A DNA stretch of 64,000 bases from Pasteurella skyensis (GCF_013377295.1 NZ_CP016180.1:1364001-1428000); one strand, 5' to 3'; counted from the stretch's first letter, positions 1 through 10,930 are shown. The notes: generated by a model from the letters alone, not told the origin. Program-made: numbers and translations.

Positions 1-428
1 AGCATTGAACCACCCGTTTGAGCAATCGATCGCATATTCCGAGCAAACTGCTCTGTTTGAGGCACGCCCCATTCCCCCATTACCATTGTAATCAGCACCA
101 AAGGTAATGCTGTCTTCATTACTGCGACACCAATCTTAAAACGAGAAAAACCTGAGGCCTGCATTACCACTAACTCGCTACGGCTTGCCAGCCCTCCCAA
201 CCCTACAAGAGAGCCTAATAAAGCTGCGATAGGAAAAAAGGTTTCAATATCTCGAGGAATCATCAAAAAAGTATAATAGGCGGCGTGTAATCCATCATAA
301 GTACCTCTACCAACCTGACGAAACTCCTCTACAAACTTAATAATTGCGCCTAATCCCACGAGAACAAATAAGGTTAACATAATGGCAGAAAGAATGGTTT
401 TGCCTATATAACGCTCTAATACATTCAT
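1..428 (-). CDS. lptG: LPS export permease LptG, N-terminal part (runs off window)
   Basis: LptG is an inner-membrane permease subunit of the Lpt machine (LptB2FG) that extracts lipopolysaccharide and passes it to the periplasmic bridge. The visible 142 codons start MNVLERYIGKTIL and contain the first membrane segments and the RSELVVMQASG region typical of the LptF/LptG family. The start at 428 lies 4 bases after the lptF stop, so the two genes are one transcription unit. The 3' end lies outside the window. Identification rests on the N-terminal sequence and the lptF partner. Confidence 0.93.
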   Translation of the reverse strand, partial: MNVLERYIGKTILSAIMLTLFVLVGLGAIIKFVEEFRQVGRGTYDGLHAAYYTFLMIPRDIETFFPIAALLGSLVGLGGLASRSELVVMQASGFSRFKIGVAVMKTALPLVLITMVMGEWGVPQTEQFARNMRSIAQTGGSM

Positions 429-432
429 TTTC

Positions 433-1548
433 CTACCTCTTAATACTTAAACGATGACGCAATGCAACAAACCACCGAGTATCCCAACTACTCAATATTG
501 TAGCCAACACAAAAAATCCCACAGAAACCAATGGCATCAATAACGTAGCATTCACCCTTCCAGACGCACCTGCTGATTTCAAAGCACTCTGTAATAAAAA
601 ATAAATCAAATATAACAACAAAGCAGGTAACAATTTTGCAAAACGTCCCTGACGAGGATTAACACTGCTCATCGGAACAGCTAATAACGCCATTAAAGGC
701 ACCGCAAGAATCAATGCTAAACGCCATTGTAACTCTGCTTGAGCATAAGTAGATTTATCTTTTAATAGCTCACTAAAACCAGCTTTCTCTAGCTGATTAT
801 CCGTTGAATCCACATTTTTATATCCTAAATATGCAGAATATTTTTCAAAATGTGAAACCTTAAAATCAACTGTTTGAGGAGTACCTTCAAAACGAGTACT
901 GTTATTTAACATCAATACCTGATCGCCATTTGGAAGACCTGTTAACTGCCCTGATTCAGCAGTAACCACAGACGGACGATTTTTCTTTTTCTGAGTAGGT
1001 TGAAAAACAAAGATATCATTAATACTATTACCTGTAATATTATCAATATAAAGTACATAGCCCCCAGTTGACATAAACTGCCCTGCAGAAAGGGCTGAAA
1101 AACGAGGATTGGTTTCTGCTTCTGCCAATAATTCACTTTGTTTACTCATCGCCCAAGGGTTAACCCAAAAGGCATTATAAGTCGCCAATGCTGTAGTAAA
1201 AACAGAGAGAAACAGCGCCACTTTAACTAACACACCTTGCCCAACTCCGCAGGCTCTCATCACTGTAATTTCACTTTCGGCATAAAAACGCCCTAATGTC
1301 AGTAATAACGCCACAAAAAGAGAAAGAGGCAACATCAGTTGTGCCATTGTTGGCATACCCAAACCCAGTAAATGAACCACTAAATCGGTAGGAATTTTTC
1401 CACTCACCGCAGAACTTAACACTCTAACCAATTGCTGACAAAAAAAGATCAACAGCAAAATAAAGAGAATCGCAATTTGGCTTTTAAAAATCTCTTTGGT
1501 TAAATATCGACTAAAAATCACAATAATTATCTCGTTTAAATAAATCAT
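433..1548 (-). CDS. lptF: LPS export permease LptF
   Basis: LptF is the partner permease of LptG in lipopolysaccharide transport to the outer membrane. The protein has N-terminal membrane helices, a periplasmic beta-jellyroll-like middle (about residues 130-260) and C-terminal helices, as in the family. The ATG at 1548 gives 371 aa with an unusual nine-residue leader. An in-frame GTG at 1521, giving [15 protein letters not shown], matches where the family normally starts and is the likelier start (362 aa). It is divergent from pepA, as in Haemophilus influenzae. Confidence 0.93.
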   Translation of the reverse strand: MIYLNEIIIVIFSRYLTKEIFKSQIAILFILLLIFFCQQLVRVLSSAVSGKIPTDLVVHLLGLGMPTMAQLMLPLSLFVALLLTLGRFYAESEITVMRACGVGQGVLVKVALFLSVFTTALATYNAFWVNPWAMSKQSELLAEAETNPRFSALSAGQFMSTGGYVLYIDNITGNSINDIFVFQPTQKKKNRPSVVTAESGQLTGLPNGDQVLMLNNSTRFEGTPQTVDFKVSHFEKYSAYLGYKNVDSTDNQLEKAGFSELLKDKSTYAQAELQWRLALILAVPLMALLAVPMSSVNPRQGRFAKLLPALLLYLIYFLLQSALKSAGASGRVNATLLMPLVSVGFFVLATILSSWDTRWFVALRHRLSIKR

Positions 1549-1558
1549 TAAATAAAAT

Positions 1559-1611
1559 AAGCGGTAAGATTGTTATACTTTTTTGCAAATTTTTTATAGA
1601 ATCCCACCGCT
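1559..1611. repeat. USS-type inverted repeat in the lptF/pepA divergent promoter region
   Basis: AGCGGTAAGATT at the left pairs imperfectly with AATCCCACCGCT at the right, around a TTTGCAAATT centre. This is the Actinobacillus-type uptake signal motif arranged as an inverted pair. Unlike most copies in the window it lies between two divergent genes, so it is unlikely to act as a terminator here. Confidence 0.6.
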
Positions 1612-1731
1612 AATAATTGAGTAATAATACCGTTTTAGAGACAAAAAATCACTAAAATTCATTTTTTACTTGCAATTTATGGTGAAAGAGATAGTTTTAT
1701 CTTCTCAATAAAAATAAATAAGGAAAATAAA

Positions 1732-3207
1732 ATGAAATTTGAATCAAAATGTTTAAACTTTGAACATAATGCAGATTGTATTGTTGTCGGTGTATATGAA
1801 AATGGCATACTTTCTACTAATGCTGAAAAACTCGATAATACAGCACAACATTACTTATCAGAATTACTGAAAAAAGGCGATTTTAAAGGAAAAATCGGTG
1901 AAAGTTTCTTATTACACCTTATTCCAAATATCACCTCTCGTGTACTATTAGTGGGCTATGGTAAACAAGATCCTCTGAATGAAAAGCAATATAAACAGAT
2001 CATTAGCACCATAATTAACACTCTAAAAAAGACGACTGTTCAAACCATCAGCTTATTTTTAAATGATATCAAGATTCAAGATCGTAATGAATATTGGGCT
2101 GTCCGCTTCGCTGTTGAAACGATACTCGATACTCTTTACACTTATGATGAATTTAAAACTAAAAAAACCGATCCTTACTGCTTAAACCACTTTTATTTTA
2201 ATACTGATAACACAACAGAAGCCGATCGTGCTATTTTTCACGCTCAAGCGGTAACATTAGGTGTAAAATTTGCAAAAAATGTGGCGAATTGTCCTCCAAA
2301 TATTTGTAATCCTGCCTATCTTGCTGAATTGGCAAAACAACTTGATACGGAATACTCAACAATCAGCACCACTGTGATTGATGAAAAACAGATGGCTGAT
2401 CTTAAAATGAACAGTTATTTAGCGGTATCTCGTGGCTCTGAAAATCCTGCTTATATGTCAATTATTGAATATAAAAACGCCTCAAATCCAGATACTAAAC
2501 CTATCGTTTTAGTGGGTAAAGGCTTAACTTTTGACTCAGGTGGTATCTCAATTAAACCTTCTGCTGCAATGGATGAAATGAAATATGATATGGGCGGTGC
2601 CGCTTCTGTTTACGGTACAATGAAAGCCCTTGCTGAATTACAACTTCCACTTAATGTGATTGGTGTTTTAGCTGGCTGTGAAAATATGCCTGATGGCAAT
2701 GCTTATCGACCAGGGGATATTTTAACCACAATGTCTGGTAAAACCGTAGAAGTATTAAATACCGATGCAGAAGGACGTTTAGTACTTTGCGATGCATTAA
2801 CTTATGTAGAGCGTTTTGATCCTGAATGTGTGATTGATATTGCAACCTTAACAGGAGCTTGTGTGGTGGCTTTAGGTCAAGTAAATACTGGTTTACTCTC
2901 TCCTGATAATAGCTTTGCTGATGAATTATTAACAGCATCCAAACAAGCGCACGACAAAACGTGGCGTTTACCAATGGATGAAGAATATCAGGAAGATTTA
3001 AAATCAAACTTTGCCGATTTAGCTAACGTTGGTAGTCGTTTTGGAGGCGCTATTACTGCAGGAGTATTCCTCTCCAACTTTACTGAAAAATATAAATGGG
3101 CGCATTTAGATATTGCAGGAACTGCTTGGAAAACGGGGGCTTCTAAAGGAGCAACAGGACGTCCAGTACCATTATTAACTCAATTCTTAATCAATAAATC
3201 TAGCTAG
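1732..3207 (+). CDS. pepA: Leucyl aminopeptidase (cytosol aminopeptidase PepA, M17)
   Basis: A manganese/zinc-dependent M17 aminopeptidase that removes N-terminal residues from peptides in the cytosol. The M17 signature NTDAEGRL is at about residues 343-350, and metal-ligand regions [11 protein letters not shown] and YDMGGAAS precede it. The 491 aa length is normal for the family. The start is supported by an AAGGAAA ribosome-binding site. It is divergent from lptFG, and a strong hairpin follows the stop. In E. coli PepA also binds DNA at cer sites; nothing here tests that role. Confidence 0.96.
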   Translation: MKFESKCLNFEHNADCIVVGVYENGILSTNAEKLDNTAQHYLSELLKKGDFKGKIGESFLLHLIPNITSRVLLVGYGKQDPLNEKQYKQIISTIINTLKKTTVQTISLFLNDIKIQDRNEYWAVRFAVETILDTLYTYDEFKTKKTDPYCLNHFYFNTDNTTEADRAIFHAQAVTLGVKFAKNVANCPPNICNPAYLAELAKQLDTEYSTISTTVIDEKQMADLKMNSYLAVSRGSENPAYMSIIEYKNASNPDTKPIVLVGKGLTFDSGGISIKPSAAMDEMKYDMGGAASVYGTMKALAELQLPLNVIGVLAGCENMPDGNAYRPGDILTTMSGKTVEVLNTDAEGRLVLCDALTYVERFDPECVIDIATLTGACVVALGQVNTGLLSPDNSFADELLTASKQAHDKTWRLPMDEEYQEDLKSNFADLANVGSRFGGAITAGVFLSNFTEKYKWAHLDIAGTAWKTGASKGATGRPVPLLTQFLINKSS

Positions 3208-3225
3208 TCCTTAGCGTTCAATATT

Positions 3226-3279
3226 AAGCGGGTAGATGTTCAATAAATTTTGCAAAAAATAACAATAATCTACCCGCTT
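3226..3279 (+). terminator. USS-hairpin terminator after pepA
   Basis: A perfect 12-bp stem (AAGCGGGTAGAT with ATCTACCCGCTT) surrounds an AT-rich loop containing TTTTGCAAAA. It sits 19 bases after the pepA stop. It is one of a family of uptake-signal-derived hairpins in this window. Confidence 0.7.
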
Positions 3280-3438
3280 CAACAATACAAAATCATACTT
3301 GAATGGAAATCAATTGGTTATTAATTTTAAGATATTTCTATTGATTACTTTAAGAGTATAGATATAATTCCCAAAAAATTCTTAATTAAATTTTTTATTA
3401 GTACACTTTTAATTCTTATATCCATAAGGAATTTAATA

Positions 3439-4830
3439 ATGAAAGAAGAAAGCTATTTAAAATCCAAATATAGTATTGATATCGAATTAATGGATGAAAT
3501 GATGGATGTTGCTCGTTTTGCTGTACGCCGTACAACATCTCCTGTTCGTAATATTGGGGAATCAAAATCAGAAGAAGATCTTAAAGCGTTGGTTGGCGAA
3601 ACAATAACAAAGGACGGTATTGGTAGTGAAAATGCGTTATCCCTTTTTAAAAAACACTTAATCCCAGCAACCATTCCAACAGATCATCCCCTATTCTTAT
3701 CCTTTATTCCCTCATCTCCCTCTCCATCAGCCTCTCTTTTTGATCTAGTCACCTCATCATCTTGTATTAATGGATGTAAGTGGTTATTAGGAGGCGGTGG
3801 CATTTTCTGTGAAAATGAAGCAATGAGATGGATTGTGAGTTTAGCTAATTTGCCTAAAACTGCTTTTGGCGTGTTTACAAGTGGTGGAACCGCTGCCAAT
3901 TTATCTGCCCTTGTCACTGCTCGTGAGAATTTCCGTCGAAAAAATCCACAATATGCTAAAAGTAGATTATTACTTATCACAGCAAGCAGTTCACATTCTT
4001 CAAATAAATCTATGGCAAGAGTGATTGATTGCGATATTGTTATGGCAAATCTTAATGAAGAAGATAAATTAACGGCTCAAACGATTCAAGAAACATTCGA
4101 TGCTTTATCTGATGAAGATAAAGCAAGAGTTTTTTGTGTTATTGCGAGTGCAGGAACGACAAATGCAGGTGTAATTGACGATCTAGAATCTGTCGGACGA
4201 TGGTGTACAACTCACAATATATGGATGCACGTAGATGCTGCTTATGGAGGTGGCGCTATGGCCTCTCCTCGTATGCGACCTTTATTTAACGGGGTAGAAA
4301 TGGCGAACAGTTTAACCATCGATCCACACAAATGGATGTTTACACCCTATGATTGTGGCGCAATTGTTTATAGAGATATGGAACAAGCAAAATTTGCACA
4401 TACTCAACAAGCGCCTTATCTTGATATTTTTGAAGAATTACAAAAAGGATTTAATCCTTCTGATTATCAAATTCAATTATCACGTCGTGTTCGTGGTTTA
4501 CCATTTTGGTTTGCTTTAGCCACCAATGGAACGGAAAGTTATGGTAAAAAAGTTGATTATGCGATTGATCTTGCCATATATGCCGAAGAAAAAATAAAAG
4601 AACTTCCTTACGTTGAACTGGTTCGTCCTAGAAGTTTATCTGTGGTTATGCTCCGTAGAATAGGTTGGAAAGATAAAGATTATATAGAATGGTCTATCAA
4701 TTTACATCAACAAGGCAAAGGATTTGTAATGCCAACACATTGGCACGATGAAACAATTACAAGATTTTGCTTCTTAAATGAACATACTCAAAAAGAACAT
4801 ATTGATAAAATTTTGGATTCTATGAAGTAA
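3439..4830 (+). CDS. Group II PLP-dependent decarboxylase
   Basis: A pyridoxal-phosphate decarboxylase of the glutamate/diaminobutyrate/aromatic amino acid group. The Schiff-base lysine is K298 in TIDPHKWM, the aspartate that pairs with the PLP nitrogen is D266 in MHVDAAYGG, and a ring-stacking histidine is likely H186. The 463 aa length fits the family. The start has an AAGGA site 9 bases upstream. The substrate cannot be read from sequence; no amino acid antiporter or biosynthetic partner lies beside it, so assignment as a specific amine-forming enzyme would be a guess. Confidence 0.85.
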   Translation: MKEESYLKSKYSIDIELMDEMMDVARFAVRRTTSPVRNIGESKSEEDLKALVGETITKDGIGSENALSLFKKHLIPATIPTDHPLFLSFIPSSPSPSASLFDLVTSSSCINGCKWLLGGGGIFCENEAMRWIVSLANLPKTAFGVFTSGGTAANLSALVTARENFRRKNPQYAKSRLLLITASSSHSSNKSMARVIDCDIVMANLNEEDKLTAQTIQETFDALSDEDKARVFCVIASAGTTNAGVIDDLESVGRWCTTHNIWMHVDAAYGGGAMASPRMRPLFNGVEMANSLTIDPHKWMFTPYDCGAIVYRDMEQAKFAHTQQAPYLDIFEELQKGFNPSDYQIQLSRRVRGLPFWFALATNGTESYGKKVDYAIDLAIYAEEKIKELPYVELVRPRSLSVVMLRRIGWKDKDYIEWSINLHQQGKGFVMPTHWHDETITRFCFLNEHTQKEHIDKILDSMK

Positions 4831-4907
4831 TAGCTTTTTGTCAATAAGTATGACATTGAAGCTAAAAACATCGGACACCATTCCATAAACTCTATAAGTT
4901 TAACAAT

Positions 4908-4933
4908 AGGGTTCAAGGCTATCCTTGAACCCT
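4908..4933 (+). terminator. Strong hairpin after decarboxylase gene
   Basis: A perfect 11-bp stem, AGGGTTCAAGG with CCTTGAACCCT, has a four-base loop, 78 bases after the decarboxylase stop. No T-tract follows, so it may be a pause or processing hairpin, or a repeat, rather than a simple intrinsic terminator. Confidence 0.45.
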
Positions 4934-4962
4934 ACCTGCGTTAATTTCACATTTCTTGTTAT

Positions 4963-4977
4963 TGATAATAATTCTTT
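4963..4977 (+). promoter_or_regulatory. Possible Fur box upstream of TonB receptor
   Basis: TGATAATAATTCTTT matches the 7-1-7 Fur consensus at about 11 of 15 positions, in an AT-rich region about 50 bases before the receptor start. In such a base composition a match this weak can arise by chance. Iron control would fit a TonB-dependent transporter. Confidence 0.35.
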
Positions 4978-5024
4978 TTTGCATTAAAATAAAGGCTATT
5001 TATTTTAATCTATCGGAGTTGTTA

Positions 5025-7736
5025 ATGAAATTTTCAAATATTTATATTTGTATAATGATTGGATTGTCTCCCATTGCCTCAATAGCTCAAAATTCAAGTG
5101 CAGAAGGGAATGATAATCACCCTAAAATCACAGCACAAAATAGTACTGAACTTGCTCCTATTTTAGTTTATGGCGGTTCTTTTGCTCAACAAATGGGAAC
5201 GCAAAAACTAAATAGCCTTGAGATTAGTCGCCTCCCTACAAAAAATGGGACAGTCAGCGATTTATTAAAATCTAATCCTAATGTTCGTTTCCAAAATTTT
5301 GCAGATGTATCAGAAACTCAAGGGGAAATTTCCCCTGAAAATGTCTCTTTTCACGGAGAACGTTTTTATAATAATGCTTGGTTAATTGATGGAATGTCTA
5401 ATAATGATAATATTCATCCTGGATCTGGAAATGGTCGATTACTTGCAAATCCTGATGGTAGAAGCCCTGCTGTTTTACCTGCTGGAGGTACTCAGTCATT
5501 TTGGATTAATTCGGATATTATTGATAGCGTAACGGTTTATGATAGTAATATTTCTGCTAAATATGGGCAATTTACTGGTGGGGTTATTGACGCCAAGTTA
5601 AAAGATCCAAGTTTTGATGAAAAAATATCAGGAAGCATTTCTTATCGAACAACCCGTGATGCTTGGACTAAATTCCATACTTATGGTAACACTGCTGAAG
5701 AAAAAGAAAAAAATGAAGAAAATTTTAAAAAAGCAGACGAATTATACTATCAACCTAAATTTACTAAACATAATTATGCAGTAAATGTAAATATCCCAGT
5801 TAATGATAGAACCGCAGTAATGTTCTCTTATAATAAAGCAAGTTCTCGTATCCCATTTTTTAATAGACGCAGTCAAGATTGGAATGAGCAAAAGAGAGAT
5901 AGTGAGACTTTCTTACTTAAAGGTTCTCATGAACTTACTAATAGAGATATGCTAAAACTATCATTAATGCACTCTCCCCACAGTTCTAAATATTTTGCCA
6001 ATAGCCGTGCTGATTCTGGTTATACAAATATTGGTGGCGGTAATCGAATTGCCTTAGACTGGAAACACCTGTTTGATAGTTCAACACTTTCAACCAAAAT
6101 TACTTGGAAAAAATCAGGTAATAAAATTAAACACGATAGAAGCGAATACTATTCTTGGGGAAAAGCCAAATATGTTTGGGTTAGAGATCCTGTAACAAAT
6201 AAAAGAAAAAGAGTTTTAGAAATGTATAAAAACTCTCCTTGTCCAAAAAGTTACAATTATATTTCTCTAAATTGTGATATAGGTGGTTTTGGCGAGTATG
6301 ACACATATCGTCGTAGCCTTGTTTTAAAACAAGATTTACAAATAGACACGTTTAAATTCGGTAATACTGAGCATAATTTTAGTATGGGATGGAAAGCTGA
6401 TCTTGCAAAAGCAGGCTTTAATCGCAAAACAGAATTATATACTTATACTGCCTCTAAAATTAAGAAACCTACAGATCCAAAGTATTCTTGTAAAGAAGGG
6501 GATTCGACATGTATTGAAGGTGAACAATTTATTAAAATAAAAAATTTCTATCCTATAAAAAATACGGTCGTAAACAATAACCATTATAGTGTTTATTTTG
6601 AAGATAATATTAAATATAAACAATTTGAAATTACTCCAGGAATTCGCATTGATTATGATCAATATTTAGGTAACACTGATATTGCTCCACGCCTTACTGC
6701 TTCGTATAATGTTTTCAACGATAAAAATACCCGTATTTTTGGCGGTGTAAACCGATATTATGCTGATAGTATGTTAAGTTCAGCATTACGTGATGATTTA
6801 CAAAAAAGTATTAAATATTATTATCGTAGTAAGCCACAAGATGACTTTATGCTTAAAGTGCCAAATAGAGTCAATCCAAATTGGACAAGATCTGGTGTAG
6901 ATAAATTGAAAACGCCGTATAGTGATGAATTTAATTTAGGTATGAGTCAGCGTTTTGGAAACACTGAATGGACTGCAAAATGGGTACACCGTAAAGCAAA
7001 AGATCAGTTTTCTAGCAGATATGCAGGCAAACAAAAAGTTGAGTATATTGATCCTAAAACTAAAAAAATCAGAACTTATAAAGAAAATTGGTATAATTTA
7101 ACCAATGAAGGCAGTAGCACCTCTGATTCTTACACTTTAACTGGTCGATTAATGAAACCATTTGAAACGAAATATACAACGATTTCTTGGAATTTAGGAG
7201 CGAGCTATTCAAAAACAAAATCTAATTTTGATATTGACCACTCATCAGCAAGGCAAGCAGATTATGATGATGTTATAACAAAAGAGCAACAAATCGATAA
7301 GGTTGTTTTTGATGGTAAATTAATTAATAAAGGAGATATGCCATCTCTTGATTTTAATAGACCTTGGACTTTATTTGCTAACATCAATTTTGACTTCCCT
7401 AGCATCCGTTTAAATTGGTCAAATCGTTTAAATTATACCGCACCATATCAGATGTATGTTACTGATAATTGTGAAAATAATAATTATGCTTCAGTATGTG
7501 GTAAATATGCAGGTGAAGATATTGATGTTTATGAAAAACAAAACTTCAAAAAACGCTTCTCTCTTGATTGGCACTTTGCATACACACAGCCAATTGGCAA
7601 AACGAATTTAGAACTAAACTTAGATGTATTAAATGTACTTAATTCAACCATTGAATCTGCAAGTCCTTCTAATGCAACAAAAGTGAGTTACAAAGCTGGC
7701 CGTCAATTCTGGCTTGGTGCGAAGTATTCTTGGTAA
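5025..7736 (+). CDS. TonB-dependent outer-membrane receptor (partner of M16 protease)
   Basis: A TonB-dependent transporter that would import a ligand across the outer membrane using the proton-motive force. The ATG at 5025, with CGGAG seven bases upstream, gives a 903-aa precursor with a signal peptide ending near IASIAQ; an earlier in-frame ATG at 4956 has no such leader. A TonB-box-like stretch TELAPILVYG is followed by a plug domain (SDLLKSNPNVRFQ) and a long beta-barrel ending in tryptophan, as usual for outer-membrane barrels. It lies directly upstream of an M16 protease, an arrangement like H. influenzae HI_1369/HI_1368 and the FusA/FusC ferredoxin uptake pair. The ligand is unknown; a protein carrier is inferred from the partner. 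Confidence 0.88.
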   Translation: MKFSNIYICIMIGLSPIASIAQNSSAEGNDNHPKITAQNSTELAPILVYGGSFAQQMGTQKLNSLEISRLPTKNGTVSDLLKSNPNVRFQNFADVSETQGEISPENVSFHGERFYNNAWLIDGMSNNDNIHPGSGNGRLLANPDGRSPAVLPAGGTQSFWINSDIIDSVTVYDSNISAKYGQFTGGVIDAKLKDPSFDEKISGSISYRTTRDAWTKFHTYGNTAEEKEKNEENFKKADELYYQPKFTKHNYAVNVNIPVNDRTAVMFSYNKASSRIPFFNRRSQDWNEQKRDSETFLLKGSHELTNRDMLKLSLMHSPHSSKYFANSRADSGYTNIGGGNRIALDWKHLFDSSTLSTKITWKKSGNKIKHDRSEYYSWGKAKYVWVRDPVTNKRKRVLEMYKNSPCPKSYNYISLNCDIGGFGEYDTYRRSLVLKQDLQIDTFKFGNTEHNFSMGWKADLAKAGFNRKTELYTYTASKIKKPTDPKYSCKEGDSTCIEGEQFIKIKNFYPIKNTVVNNNHYSVYFEDNIKYKQFEITPGIRIDYDQYLGNTDIAPRLTASYNVFNDKNTRIFGGVNRYYADSMLSSALRDDLQKSIKYYYRSKPQDDFMLKVPNRVNPNWTRSGVDKLKTPYSDEFNLGMSQRFGNTEWTAKWVHRKAKDQFSSRYAGKQKVEYIDPKTKKIRTYKENWYNLTNEGSSTSDSYTLTGRLMKPFETKYTTISWNLGASYSKTKSNFDIDHSSARQADYDDVITKEQQIDKVVFDGKLINKGDMPSLDFNRPWTLFANINFDFPSIRLNWSNRLNYTAPYQMYVTDNCENNNYASVCGKYAGEDIDVYEKQNFKKRFSLDWHFAYTQPIGKTNLELNLDVLNVLNSTIESASPSNATKVSYKAGRQFWLGAKYSW

Positions 7737-7776
7737 TAAAATAAGCGGTAAGATTCTTTAATCTTTTTGCAAATTT

Positions 7777-7809
7777 TTCCCTCTTCTGTAATAGAAGAGG
7801 GAATTTTTT
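7777..7809 (+). terminator. Intrinsic terminator after TonB receptor
   Basis: An 11-bp stem, TTCCCTCTTCT with AGAAGAGGGAA, a five-base loop and a run of six T. A USS-like AAGCGGTAAGATT is just upstream at 7743. The downstream protease starts 25 bases later, so the protease may have its own promoter or depend on readthrough. Confidence 0.75.
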
Positions 7810-7834
7810 AAGAATTAGGAAAGATAAAATCATA

Positions 7835-10651
7835 ATGAAAAAATTAATTTATTTAGTATGTATACTTTTAGTTAGTTGCTTGCAATTCGCCAATGCTGAA
7901 TCAAGTAAAGAGAAAATAACCTATCAAAAAGGGACATTGGCTAATGGTTTAGAATATCTTATTTTTAAAGTACCAAATGCAGGGGATCGTATTGATGTTC
8001 GTTTACGAGTAAAAGTGGGATCAGTTGATGAAATGCCAAATGAATACGGCTCTGCTCATATGCTAGAACATCTGGTTTTTCAAGGCAGCAAAAAATTCCC
8101 TATGGGATCTTGGAATTATTTAATGAAACAAGGTTGGGAGCGTGGTCGTCAATATAATGCAAGTACAGGTTATGAACATACCACTTATACATTTAGTCCG
8201 CCAAAAGCTAAAGCGCAATTAAATCAGTTGTTTGATATTTTAGCTGATATGATGTTCTACCCGTCTCTCACGTCACTGGCTTGGGATAAAGAAAGAAAAA
8301 TTGTCTTAGAAGAATGGCGTAGTCAAAGTAGTCCTTTTAAACGTTTAAGAAAGCAATATTTGAATAGTTTACGTAGTGGCTCCCGTTATACTCACTCTGA
8401 AATTATTGGCTCGGAGAAAGGAATTAAGACAAGAAAAGTAGCAGTGTTGCAACAATTCCACAAGCGGTGGTATCAGCCGAATAATATGCAATTATTGGTT
8501 GTAGCGGGTGATATTCCTATCCAAACGATTGCAAAACAAATTAAACAGAAATTCTCTGTAAAACCGCAACATTCTCTTCCTAAACGAGATGAAAGTTATT
8601 ATGAACCTAAATTGAAATCAGGCTGGACGGTTTCTCAAATTCAAGAAAAAGACAGCAATGGTAACAGTGTTTCGATTATTTTCCGTAATACTCAAGATAT
8701 AGCAGGTAAAGATAAAATCACACAACCTAAAAAAGAGCAACTGGCTCGTGTAGATGATGAACTGAGAGAGCGTTTAGTCGATGGTTTTGTTGTTTCAACA
8801 GTGAATAACCGATTAAAAAAACTAAAAAAAACGTTTCCTGAACATTTAGTTAATATTTATTTACGCAAAACCTATTTAGGGCATCACACTGCTGGAATGA
8901 TCCTAAATGCAGAAATTACAGATAATATACATAGTCTTGCGACAGATAAATTGCTGACAATTAGAGAGCAATTTTTACGCTCCCCTATCACTGCCTCAGA
9001 AATGCAAGATTACATTAAAGATGTGAAAGACTTAATTAAACAAGAGAAAAAGAAAACTGGTTTTTCTGATGAATTTTCCAATGTATTAGAAACAGCACAC
9101 TATTTTTTGTTTGACAATTTACCCATTCGTACACCTGCACAATCAGCTAAATCAATGGAGGCTATCTTAAAAACTATTACAGTAGCAGACGTTAATAAGC
9201 GATTAATTCAATGGCTAAATTCACAAGATAAAATCTTACAACTTCAAGCCCCAGCTTTAACCAAAGTAGCGTTGCCTAGTACAAAAGAGTTAGAGCAAAA
9301 AGTACAAAACTTAGCAAAAGCAAAATTGAATACTTTTAATCTTTATAAAGTACAGAAAAAAGAACTCACTAAACTGCCTAAACCAATTCAAGCAGGCGAT
9401 ATAACAAAAGAAATCACTTATCCTAAACAATCTGTGACGGAATGGCATTTAAACAATGGTGATAAATTTGTTTATTTAGAAAGTAAGCTTGCCAAAGATG
9501 ATGTTTCTATGACCATTGAAGCACCGATAGGTTATATGGCAGAACAACTAAATCCTTGGAAAACAAAATTAGCAGTTAAATTTATTTGGTTTAGTGGACC
9601 AAAAGGCTTTGATAAAACCAGTCTTAAAGACTGGCATAAACAAAATGAAACTACACTTTTTCATCGTAAAATGAAATCAAAATATTGGTTAATTCAAGGT
9701 TTAGGAAAAAAAGATAAAATCGATAAGTTGTTCCATTTGTATCAGTCACAGCTACTTTCTGCTCAAATAGATGAAGAAGGTTTTAAGGTGTCTAAAATTA
9801 GAACAGCACAAAAGTTAAAATCGCCAATTTATGCTAAAAATATCCAAAGACGTGAAGCCCTTGCAAAATTACTTTATGGTAAACAAGAATATAAACAACC
9901 TACGCCACAGGATATCAATACCCTAACAGCGGATGATTTATTTGCTCAATGGAAAGTATTACAAAAAATCCCTGTTACTTATTACCTTATTGCCGATATG
10001 CCAGCAAAAGACATAAAACCATTGGTGAAAAAATATTTAGCAGGTATTCCAAGAGATAAACAACCTGTAAAATTCACACCTTACGAACCTATTTCTGGCA
10101 CAGGTAAAGCCATATTAAATCAAAATAGTGAACAACGTACTGATTTTGCAGCAATCACGTGGCAACCGCAAACTGCAACACCAGAAACCAATTTACAACT
10201 GCATTTTGCGAATCAATTAACCTATAAATATCTACAAATTGCATTACGAGATGATGAACAAGGCGTTTATAGTGTACGTTTTAGTTCAAATGTAAGTCCA
10301 TATAATAACAGAATTCGTTCAATGCTTTCCTTTAGTAGTGAGAGTGCACGTACTCAATTATTATGGAAAAAATCTCAGCAAGTATTAAAGGAGTTTCCTG
10401 ACAAAATTACTCAAACAGAATTAAACCAAATGCTGATAAATTTTAGAAAAAAAGAAAAACTAAAATTAACACAACCTAAAATATGGTTAAGTCGCTTACG
10501 TGCCTCTTATCTTTATTATGGTAATCCAAACTATCTATCTGAAATGTATCATTTAGAACAAGCGGTCACTTTAGATCAAATAAAAGCAATAAGTAAAAAA
10601 TTATGGAATAATGATAATCTCTGTATTTTACAAATTGATCCTGAGAATTGA
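7835..10651 (+). CDS. M16 family zinc protease (PqqL/FusC-like)
   Basis: A large two-half M16 metalloprotease. The inverted zinc motif HMLEH places H75, E78 and H79; the third ligand is probably E159 in KIVLEEWR. The C-terminal half lacks this motif, as in FusC and PqqL. An N-terminal signal sequence (about residues 1-21, ending FANA) directs export. LVSC at residues 12-15 could also serve as a lipobox, so lipoprotein anchoring is an alternative. At 938 aa it is full length. With the adjoining TonB receptor it suggests periplasmic cleavage of an imported protein to release iron or another cofactor. That role is known for FusC in Pectobacterium and inferred here. Confidence 0.9.
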   Translation: MKKLIYLVCILLVSCLQFANAESSKEKITYQKGTLANGLEYLIFKVPNAGDRIDVRLRVKVGSVDEMPNEYGSAHMLEHLVFQGSKKFPMGSWNYLMKQGWERGRQYNASTGYEHTTYTFSPPKAKAQLNQLFDILADMMFYPSLTSLAWDKERKIVLEEWRSQSSPFKRLRKQYLNSLRSGSRYTHSEIIGSEKGIKTRKVAVLQQFHKRWYQPNNMQLLVVAGDIPIQTIAKQIKQKFSVKPQHSLPKRDESYYEPKLKSGWTVSQIQEKDSNGNSVSIIFRNTQDIAGKDKITQPKKEQLARVDDELRERLVDGFVVSTVNNRLKKLKKTFPEHLVNIYLRKTYLGHHTAGMILNAEITDNIHSLATDKLLTIREQFLRSPITASEMQDYIKDVKDLIKQEKKKTGFSDEFSNVLETAHYFLFDNLPIRTPAQSAKSMEAILKTITVADVNKRLIQWLNSQDKILQLQAPALTKVALPSTKELEQKVQNLAKAKLNTFNLYKVQKKELTKLPKPIQAGDITKEITYPKQSVTEWHLNNGDKFVYLESKLAKDDVSMTIEAPIGYMAEQLNPWKTKLAVKFIWFSGPKGFDKTSLKDWHKQNETTLFHRKMKSKYWLIQGLGKKDKIDKLFHLYQSQLLSAQIDEEGFKVSKIRTAQKLKSPIYAKNIQRREALAKLLYGKQEYKQPTPQDINTLTADDLFAQWKVLQKIPVTYYLIADMPAKDIKPLVKKYLAGIPRDKQPVKFTPYEPISGTGKAILNQNSEQRTDFAAITWQPQTATPETNLQLHFANQLTYKYLQIALRDDEQGVYSVRFSSNVSPYNNRIRSMLSFSSESARTQLLWKKSQQVLKEFPDKITQTELNQMLINFRKKEKLKLTQPKIWLSRLRASYLYYGNPNYLSEMYHLEQAVTLDQIKAISKKLWNNDNLCILQIDPEN

Positions 10652-10930
10652 TTTATTTCTTTACTCAGAGGTTGTGATAGTAGCCACTTTTTTAAAATAG
10701 TAATCGTTTGCTATCTTAGTGTGAACGTAATTTATAAGAATGTAAATATTTGTAAATTTACAATATTTTTTATTTGATTAATTATCTTTTTATGCTAAAT
10801 TCTTTCAGTAATTGCGGTCGATATACAAGCAATTCATAATTTGAATGTCTATCATTTTATGCATATCCAATCGTATCATTGCGTTACAAATCTAGAACAA
10901 TTTTTTTTTAACTTTTTATTGGGATAAACT

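Noticed and set aside
2651-3007. A 118-codon minus-strand frame inside pepA
   Set aside because: It is antisense to the conserved PepA catalytic domain and has no supporting signal.
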